Of a DNA stretch of 40,699 nt, positions 26,282 to 32,137 are shown in pieces. The stretch is from Candidatus Omnitrophota bacterium. GTDB taxonomy: Bacteria; Omnitrophota; Gorgyraeia; Duberdicusellales; 4484-171. The stretch is taken from the NCBI GenBank assembly GCA_023134705.1, contig JAGLUN010000044.1, positions 1-40,699 of the forward strand. The letters run 5' to 3'. The position numbers and the translations under genes were made by a program. The notes beneath the pieces are model-generated. The model was not told the DNA's origin. It worked only from the letters and a program-made list of their open reading frames with translations, and searched no databases. Positions within the stretch are counted from its first letter, which is position 1, and each line of letters opens with the position of its first letter.

Positions 26282-27100
26282 CTATTCTTGAATACTGAAA
26301 ATTATAGATAACGCGTCTTTCAGCTTTTCCGCCGCTAATTGATATCCATCGTTTTCTAAATAACCCATGGCTTTGTTTATCTCAAACTGTATCTCCGACC
26401 TGATTTTTCTTTTTTTCGCCGTAATATAATAAGAAGTAATCTCAGCCTGAAGCGCTTTATCCGAAGGATTTAAAGAAAGGGCAGTTCTAAATTCGCGTTC
26501 TGCTCCACTATAATCTCCCTGAGAAAACAAATTCATCCCGATATTAAAATGCATCTTTGCTTCTTCTAACGCCTTTAATCTTTCCTGCTCCATCTGATAA
26601 GTTAAATTTCTAGAAAGCGAACAAATATCGTGTTGAAAAACTTGTTTCTTGAGTTCTGGTGAAAGATCGAATTTATTCAAATGTTCCCGTGCTTTATACC
26701 ACCAGGCATCTTTCGTTGCGGCGTAGATAATTCTTTTCACCCAATATTGAATTGCTTTCTCATTATTGCCTCTTTTTTCATAGAGAAGAGCAAGATTAGT
26801 ATACGGAGACAGGTAGGCGGGATTAACCGATACCGCTTGTTCATACATTTTTATCGCGGCCTCTTCATCTCCCATCACTTCCAGGACAACTCCTAAATCA
26901 TTATAAGCTTTATAGCAAGATGTATCAACCTTTATGGCTTTTTGATAATAAACCATCGCTCCCTCAATGTCTCCGAAGGATTGAAGTTTATAACCTTCTT
27001 CCCGATACAAGCAAGCTTGTTCTTTTAGATAGTCAGGAGTTTGCGCGTGAACAATGAAGGGCACAAGAACTAAAAATAATATTAAAACCCCTTTCTTCAT
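26282..27100 (-). CDS. Exported TPR-repeat protein
   Basis: 272 residues if started at the ATG at 27098-27100, which begins a clean signal peptide (MKKGVLILFLVLVPFIVHAQ, cleavage after HA). The frame runs nine codons further to 27127, but that extension would bury the signal peptide. Five or so tetratricopeptide repeats are visible, e.g. AMVYYQKAIKVDTSCYKAYN, AAIKMYEQAVSVNPAYLSPY and GAEREFRTALSLNPSDKALQ. Probably a periplasmic scaffold; specific partner unknown. No ribosome-binding site is seen, and a promoter-like pair sits so close to the ATG that the mRNA could be leaderless. It lies 35 nt before polA and may be co-transcribed with it. Confidence 0.82.
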   Translation of the reverse strand: MKKGVLILFLVLVPFIVHAQTPDYLKEQACLYREEGYKLQSFGDIEGAMVYYQKAIKVDTSCYKAYNDLGVVLEVMGDEEAAIKMYEQAVSVNPAYLSPYTNLALLYEKRGNNEKAIQYWVKRIIYAATKDAWWYKAREHLNKFDLSPELKKQVFQHDICSLSRNLTYQMEQERLKALEEAKMHFNIGMNLFSQGDYSGAEREFRTALSLNPSDKALQAEITSYYITAKKRKIRSEIQFEINKAMGYLENDGYQLAAEKLKDALSIIFSIQE

Positions 27101-27106
27101 CGGTTC

Positions 27107-27135
27107 AAAATAACATATTTCTATCATACTGTCAA
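27107..27135 (-). promoter_or_regulatory. Candidate sigma-70 promoter, possibly leaderless start
   Basis: On the minus strand TTGACA (27130-27135), a 17-nt spacer and TATTTT (27107-27112) are followed after 6 nt by the ATG of the TPR gene at 27100. With usual geometry transcription would begin at or next to the start codon, which fits the absence of a Shine-Dalgarno. The -10 box matches the consensus at only 4 of 6 positions. Confidence 0.35.
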
Positions 27136-27161
27136 GTAGAATAACCGGAAAACCTCAATAA

Positions 27162-27284
27162 TTAACTCAAAAATTGACGTATCATTTTTTCGGTAGTGTT
27201 TCCTTTGTAAGGCCTATGATTTACAATTATTTGCCCGCATCTTTCTCTTCCAGCCGCAATTTTTGGGTTAACGAATCTTTTATC
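27162..27284 (-). pseudogene. Possible C-terminal remnant of a lost gene
   Basis: Between the LPLAT gene and the TPR gene, a minus-strand frame open for 40 codons reads like real protein (RFVNPKIAAG, then NHRPYKGNTTEKMIRQFLS and a stop at 27162). It is cut upstream by a TAG and has no start codon. I cannot assign a family. It may be a relic of a gene once upstream of the TPR gene, or chance. Confidence 0.2.
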
Positions 27285-27369
27285 CTAACTATGCAGAGTT
27301 ATTTGTTCGACCCTAGTTCACAATTATGGCATCAGCCATAAGAATTTAATCCCCAAATCCCCCTAAACT

Positions 27370-28323
27370 CTAAATTTTGTTTTCTAATTTTTGAACCTTA
27401 AACTTTTTACACATTATTTTTTTTGAGGGCCGGGATTTCCACCGCCGGTGGATCCATGTCCAAAGTGCCGGATAATCTTTTATCCAATCTTCAATCATCC
27501 CTGTAAGTTTGACCGCGTTAATTAAAATGGTTTCATCCGTATCTCCGGTATAATCAAGCGAGACACCAGAAAAGAATTTTATACAATGATTGGACTTTCC
27601 CTCCCGTATGATATAAACCGGGAGTAAAACAGCATTCGTTCTTAAGGCAAAAACGATTGGTCCAGTAGGTGTCGCGGCTAATTTCCCGAAAAAATTCACC
27701 CATACTCCACCACTGCCAAAATTCTGATCCATAAGAAGCATTACAAGCTCATTATTGCGCAAAGCTTTAACTGTCTGTTTTACGCATTCTTTCCGGGGAT
27801 AAGAAGCAATTGTCTTAACACTGGCTTTTTCCTTAACATATTCAGCATAAACATCTATCGTCTTATTTTTGATTGGCCGGGTAATCACGTTAACTTTATA
27901 ACCCTGTTGGGCTAAAGCCGCGCATATCAAAGAGAAATTACCAAGGTGAGCTGTTAGAAGAATGACCCCTTTGTTTTCATTTAATGCTCTATCTAAATAT
28001 TCTCTCCCTTCAACAGGGATATTTCTTAAATCCGGAAACCTTTTTGAATAATGGACAACTTCCAAACAAGATCGCGCCATAGATATGAAACAATCACGCG
28101 CGATATTATCTCTAATCCTTAAAGGAAGTTCCGGAAAAGCAATTTTTAAATTATCTAAAGCAATCTTACGACGCGAGGGAACAACATAATAGGCCAATTT
28201 ACCCAGAACACTCCCTATGGAATAAATCCATTTTAAGGGCAATAAACTCCCTAAGGAAATGAATAAATGTAAGGCTGCCCCGGCTAATACTTTTTCTGAA
28301 AAAATTTTTTTATTTTCCCCCAT
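27370..28323 (-). CDS. LPLAT-family acyltransferase (LpxL/HtrB-like)
   Basis: Resembles the late acyltransferases that add secondary acyl chains to Kdo-lipid A. 317 residues, the usual length. The N-terminal hydrophobic anchor is at about 13-50, followed by the LDNLKIAFPEL segment and the catalytic block GVILLTAHLGNFSLI. In this block the expected HX4(D/E) motif reads His126-LGNF-Ser131, so the acidic partner is missing. Later blocks (GVWVNFFGKLAATPTGPI, WIHRRWKSRP) are standard. Either the family variant uses another residue or the activity is changed. The C-terminal KFKVQKLENKI is low-complexity. The lipid A assignment is inferred from family and from lptD and lnt elsewhere in the window. 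Confidence 0.83.
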   Translation of the reverse strand: MGENKKIFSEKVLAGAALHLFISLGSLLPLKWIYSIGSVLGKLAYYVVPSRRKIALDNLKIAFPELPLRIRDNIARDCFISMARSCLEVVHYSKRFPDLRNIPVEGREYLDRALNENKGVILLTAHLGNFSLICAALAQQGYKVNVITRPIKNKTIDVYAEYVKEKASVKTIASYPRKECVKQTVKALRNNELVMLLMDQNFGSGGVWVNFFGKLAATPTGPIVFALRTNAVLLPVYIIREGKSNHCIKFFSGVSLDYTGDTDETILINAVKLTGMIEDWIKDYPALWTWIHRRWKSRPSKKIMCKKFKVQKLENKI

Positions 28324-28419
28324 ACCTTAGCACCGCTTAAATGGAAGATCCTCGATTCTCAATCTTCGAATTCGCGTAACGCTTAACCATAACATATAAC
28401 ACCTTTACGCCCACTCTCC

Positions 28420-28914
28420 CTATTCTCCCAGTTTATATCCGATTTTCCGCAAAAATCCCTTCCGCCATTTAACTTCAGAATCATCCTCAATCCCGTTTGG
28501 TGAGAAACCGTCTACTGCGCCTAAAAAGGCTCTTCCCTGCCCGGTTACGGCAACAACGACTTCTACTTCATTGGCACCCGCACAAAAAACCGCACATACC
28601 TCTGATAATTGTTTAATCCGATTAAGAACGTTTAGCGGATAGGCGTCTTTTAAAATGATAAAAAACATATGTCCACAACCTATTTTTAAGGCATTTTTTA
28701 CAGCGATGCTTTTCAATTCTTGGTCATTTCCTTCAGTTCTAACTAAGCATTTTCCTGATGCTTCACAGAAAGCTATACCGAATTTTATAACAGGAGAAAC
28801 TTCAATCAAGGCCTCATATAAATCTTCTACTGTTTTTATAAAATGCGCCTGTCCGATTATAATATTTAATTCCTCCGGTTTCTCTACTTTTACCACTTCA
28901 AATCTCAGTTCCAT
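28420..28914 (-). CDS. Adenosine-specific kinase family protein (PF04008)
   Basis: 164 residues, matching the compact family first described from Pyrobaculum and common in archaea and thermophiles. Recognisable segments are GIAFCEASGKCLVR, GCGHMFFIILKDAYP, VCAVFCAGANEVEVVV, GAVDGFSPNGIE and the C-terminal RKGFLRKIGYK. The family is annotated as adenosine-binding or adenosine-specific kinase; its physiological role in bacteria is unsettled. A strong Shine-Dalgarno (AAGGAGG) precedes the ATG, with TTGACA boxes 11 and 33 nt upstream. It is separated from the CDF gene by element A. Confidence 0.85.
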   Translation of the reverse strand: MELRFEVVKVEKPEELNIIIGQAHFIKTVEDLYEALIEVSPVIKFGIAFCEASGKCLVRTEGNDQELKSIAVKNALKIGCGHMFFIILKDAYPLNVLNRIKQLSEVCAVFCAGANEVEVVVAVTGQGRAFLGAVDGFSPNGIEDDSEVKWRKGFLRKIGYKLGE

Positions 28915-28980
28915 AAATACCTCCTTGTCAAGAGTAAGCTAAGATATTGTCAAAGTTTTATACTGCTCCCCGTTAACAAA

Positions 28981-29100
28981 TAGCTACAATCTCCGCGAGT
29001 AGTTTGTTGTTAGTAGTTTGTAGTTTGTTAAAAAAATCTGTTATCAGCCCGCTTTATCAAAAATATCCTTCCCTTAAACCAACTACAAACTACAATCTAC
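28981..29100. repeat. Dispersed element A, copy 4 (fullest)
   Basis: Runs CTACAATCTCCGCGAGTAGT, then AGTTTGT-type heptamers, an A-run, CTGTTATCAGCCCGCTTTAT, and ends AACCAACTACAAACTACAAT. Its last bases (CTA at 29097-29099) are the TAG stop codon of the CDF transporter gene. The inner part reappears inverted at 4636-4715, and the core also at 9478-9591. Confidence 0.78.
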
Positions 29101-30248
29101 TTTTCTCCTTTCTCCTTTCTCCTTTCTCCTTTTACATACGGCTCAACATGGACATTCACCGAAGAAAAACCAAATTTATCTTTAAATAAGTCCGATACTT
29201 TATGGGAAATTTTATGTGCTTCATCCAGAGAGGTATTTTTATCAATCATCAAATGTAAGTTTAATATAGTTCTGTCTTCGCTGATGAATATTTTTAATCC
29301 GTGGAAGTCCTTTATTTTTTTTATTGCCCGGGTTAATTTTCCCAAAGTTTCGGCAATCTCTTTTTTTTGAGTAAAATAAGCTTTTTTGGATAAATCTACG
29401 TGAACGATACATTTTCCTAAGCCCTGATGATAGACTTTTTTTTCAATTGTATCAGCCACCGAATGCGCCTCTTCCAGAGACAAATCCCTTTCTAATTCTA
29501 TGTGAAATGTAATAATATTCGTTTTTCCGTACGAATGAATGTTAAGATCATGTAAATTTTTAATCTGGGGAAACCCGGCCGCGATGGCTTTAATCTCCTT
29601 GTAAAGCTTTGAAGAAGGCTTCTTCCCGATTAATCTATCCACAACGGATCTTGTTAAATTTACCGCCCAGAACATTATTACTATAGAAACGAATATTCCG
29701 ACTAAAGCATCAACGAATAAAAGCCCGTTTTTTACAAAAATCAGACCTGTCCCGACACATAAACTAGTAAGGAAATCAGTGTAATGATGACGGCTGTCAC
29801 TTACTAAAAGGTAAGAATTAATCTTCCGGCTTACCTTTGAGGTAACAAATCCTAAAATAAGCTTTATTACAGCAGTAAGAAAGATAATACCGATGAAAAG
29901 GTTTGTCACCTTAAGCCCGGAATAAGAATAAAATCTTAAAAAAGATAATCTAAAAAAATTGCATCCAGCAAGAAAAATGAGTAAAGCAATAATAAGGGTT
30001 CCGATATCTTCTATCCTTCCATGTCCAAAAGGATGTTCTTTGTCGGGACCTTTCTTGCTTATGATTACACTGAGGATTACTACCAGAGTTGTAATTACAT
30101 CCGACAAAGTATGGACACAATCACCTAATATAGAAATACTGTGGGAAATAATCCCCAAAGCCAATTTCACTCCGGCGAGAAGTAGATTAATCGCGATGCT
30201 AAATAAGCTTATTTTTAAAGATAATCTATAATAATTATCCCGCTTCAT
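29097..30248 (-). CDS. Cation diffusion facilitator (Zn/Mn/Fe-type) with doubled C-terminal domain
   Basis: Inner-membrane divalent metal/proton antiporter. 383 residues, about 80 longer than a usual CDF. Six membrane segments in the first 200 residues carry the two HxxxD metal motifs, His46-Asp50 (VHTLSD) and His154-Asp158 (RHHYTD), plus the HPFGHGRIE loop. The C-terminus holds two successive ZT-dimer-like domains (about 205-290 and 300-375), both with the DLSLEEAHSVADTIE/NTSLDEAHKISHKVS pattern. The last residues (GERRKEKGEK) are read from a TTTCTCC heptamer array (29102-29129), and the stop codon lies in element A. It starts 5 nt after lnt. Metal specificity is not evident. Confidence 0.9.
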   Translation of the reverse strand: MKRDNYYRLSLKISLFSIAINLLLAGVKLALGIISHSISILGDCVHTLSDVITTLVVILSVIISKKGPDKEHPFGHGRIEDIGTLIIALLIFLAGCNFFRLSFLRFYSYSGLKVTNLFIGIIFLTAVIKLILGFVTSKVSRKINSYLLVSDSRHHYTDFLTSLCVGTGLIFVKNGLLFVDALVGIFVSIVIMFWAVNLTRSVVDRLIGKKPSSKLYKEIKAIAAGFPQIKNLHDLNIHSYGKTNIITFHIELERDLSLEEAHSVADTIEKKVYHQGLGKCIVHVDLSKKAYFTQKKEIAETLGKLTRAIKKIKDFHGLKIFISEDRTILNLHLMIDKNTSLDEAHKISHKVSDLFKDKFGFSSVNVHVEPYVKGERRKEKGEK

Positions 30249-30253
30249 TATAA

Positions 30254-31744
30254 TTAATTGTCATTGTATCTCCCGAAAATCGGCATAAAAACAGCTATCA
30301 CAGCGAATAAAACAATCAATTCCGGATGCCGGGAATAAAAACTTACTTCTTTATCCAGATTGATATCCGCGGCGAATACTCCTTCAGTAAATATTTCCTT
30401 ACCCTTCCTGCTAAATTTTTTTATGTCTCCCGTAGACGAAACCCATCCGGTTATACCGGTATTTGCCGCTCTTACGATTGGGATCCTATTCTCTATGGCT
30501 CTAAAAACCAAAACGGCCAGATGTTGACTTGCTTCAGGCTCGCCGTGAAACCAGGCATCATTGGTAATATTCACAATGAAATCAGAACCCCGGGCAAAAT
30601 CCCTGGCCATAAACGCGAATAAATCTTCAAAACAGATAAGCACGCTAAACTTTTTTCCATTAAGGCTAAAAACTTCCTTATTGTTTCCCGGAGAGATATC
30701 GCCCATTGTATTTATTACTTTTATAAATTTTACGAAATTCCGCAAAGGGATATATTCTCCGAAAGGAACTAATTTCAATTTACGGTATTTAGCTAAGATT
30801 TCACCTTCTTGGTTAAGCATTATTGCCGCATTATAAAATTTGCCGTTGGCTTTTTCTACCGCACCGATAAGCGCTGTTTTGTTTATCCCATCAAAAAGAT
30901 TTTGCAACTCTGCCAAATTGCTTTTTTGCAAAATGAAAGGATAACTGGCCTCTGGATAAATAATCAAAGCGGATTCAGGCGCTAACTTCCCCAATCTTTT
31001 CAACTTTTCAAGAATTACCGGGATATACGATGATTCCCATTTTAAATCCTGGGAGATATTCGTCTGAACCAAAGATAATTTTATTTTGCCGGAAATTTCT
31101 CCGGTATTTACCCGATAGAATGAATAAAGAAAGCTTACTGATAACAAAGTTGCAAATAAAATCGTTTCTTTTGAAATTATCTGCCATGGCCCAGCCTTAG
31201 GCAGCAATCCGCCTTCCCTGTAATTTCGGCCGGCTATTTTTTTCTTTAAAATATCATAAATAGTAATATTCGTTAGAATGATCAGCCAAGAAATAAACTT
31301 GACACCCAGGATATCGGCACCCTGGATAAGAAATACATTTTTATACTGGGAGTACCCCAAAATTGCCCAGCCGAATCGCGGCCAGATCATTTCCCTTGAA
31401 AACTCCAAAAGAATCCACAAAGACGGTATGGTTAAAAATTTAAACGAACGTCGTAAGAAAAATTTTGCCAGGTAGGCAAACACAACCCAGTAAAGAGAAA
31501 GATAAAATACAAGAATGATAAGGCCTAATTTCGTGACATACCCTACCCAGAATATTACCGTAAAAAAATAGGCGAATCCTGCCCCAAAAGCATAAATTAA
31601 GAGCCTGGTTTTCTTTGATTTTTCGAGAACGAAGAAGAAAGGAGAAAGCGTAAACCAGATAAGAAACGAAAAACAGGGATGGTTAAAACTCAGACCGGAC
31701 AAAACTCCGCTTATTATACTGACAAAAAATAATTTAAGATTCAT
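30254..31744 (-). CDS. lnt: Apolipoprotein N-acyltransferase
   Basis: Adds the third acyl chain to the N-terminal cysteine of lipoproteins. 496 residues. About seven hydrophobic segments lie in the first 210 residues, then a nitrilase domain with the E-K-C triad: Glu265 (IYPEASYPF), Lys322 (YRKLKLVPFGEY) and Cys371 (SVLICFEDLF). A last membrane segment is at the C-terminus. Motifs are complete, so it should be active. It is followed closely by the CDF gene and preceded by 393 nt of repeat-rich DNA after secA. Confirms a diderm with triacylated lipoproteins. Confidence 0.93.
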   Translation of the reverse strand: MNLKLFFVSIISGVLSGLSFNHPCFSFLIWFTLSPFFFVLEKSKKTRLLIYAFGAGFAYFFTVIFWVGYVTKLGLIILVFYLSLYWVVFAYLAKFFLRRSFKFLTIPSLWILLEFSREMIWPRFGWAILGYSQYKNVFLIQGADILGVKFISWLIILTNITIYDILKKKIAGRNYREGGLLPKAGPWQIISKETILFATLLSVSFLYSFYRVNTGEISGKIKLSLVQTNISQDLKWESSYIPVILEKLKRLGKLAPESALIIYPEASYPFILQKSNLAELQNLFDGINKTALIGAVEKANGKFYNAAIMLNQEGEILAKYRKLKLVPFGEYIPLRNFVKFIKVINTMGDISPGNNKEVFSLNGKKFSVLICFEDLFAFMARDFARGSDFIVNITNDAWFHGEPEASQHLAVLVFRAIENRIPIVRAANTGITGWVSSTGDIKKFSRKGKEIFTEGVFAADINLDKEVSFYSRHPELIVLFAVIAVFMPIFGRYNDN

Positions 31745-31774
31745 TGAATATATTTTATCAAACCTTCGCTGTAG

Positions 31775-31933
31775 GGGCCAGGCCTGCCTGGCCCTTTAAT
31801 TTATGATTTTTAATATTATTTTCATCGTTATCCCATTTCGCGGGATTATTTATAATATATTCTCGTATTTTATATGGATAAATTATTTGGTTTTATATAT
31901 TTGGTAAAGGGCCGGGCAGGCCCGGCCCTTTAC
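31775..31933. repeat. Pair of GC-rich palindromes bounding an AT-rich core
   Basis: GGGCCAGG-CCTG-CCTGGCCC (31775-31794) and GTAAAGGGCCGGG-CAGG-CCCGGCCCTTTAC (31904-31933, a perfect 13-bp stem with a 4-nt loop) are related palindromes about 110 bp apart, with very AT-rich DNA between them. The arrangement looks like a small non-autonomous element or a paired REP unit. As strong hairpins between secA and lnt they could also end or slow transcription. Confidence 0.72.
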
Positions 31934-31992
31934 AACGACATTGATTTATCATTTTGCATTTGAACTCTAAGCGCTTTGCCCTATGCCTATTC

Positions 31993-32113
31993 AGCTCAAA
32001 GCTCAAAGCTCAAAGCTCAAAGCTCAATAGCTACAATCCCTTCCCCCAAACCAACTTCTAACGAGTATCGCGTATCGAGGATCTAGGATCTAGCATCGAG
32101 CATCGAGCATCAA
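31993..32113. repeat. Two heptamer arrays downstream of secA
   Basis: AGCTCAA units (7 bp, about five copies) at 31993-32028. Then come seven contiguous heptamers at 32065-32113: GTATCGC, GTATCGA, GGATCTA twice, GCATCGA twice and GCATCAA. The second array is built from related but distinct heptamers in pairs. Between the two lies a scrap of element A (CTACAATC..AAACCAACTTC). No gene is visible in the 393-nt gap between lnt and secA. Confidence 0.82.
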
Positions 32114-32137
32114 AAGATTTCTCGCTACTCTTTTATT

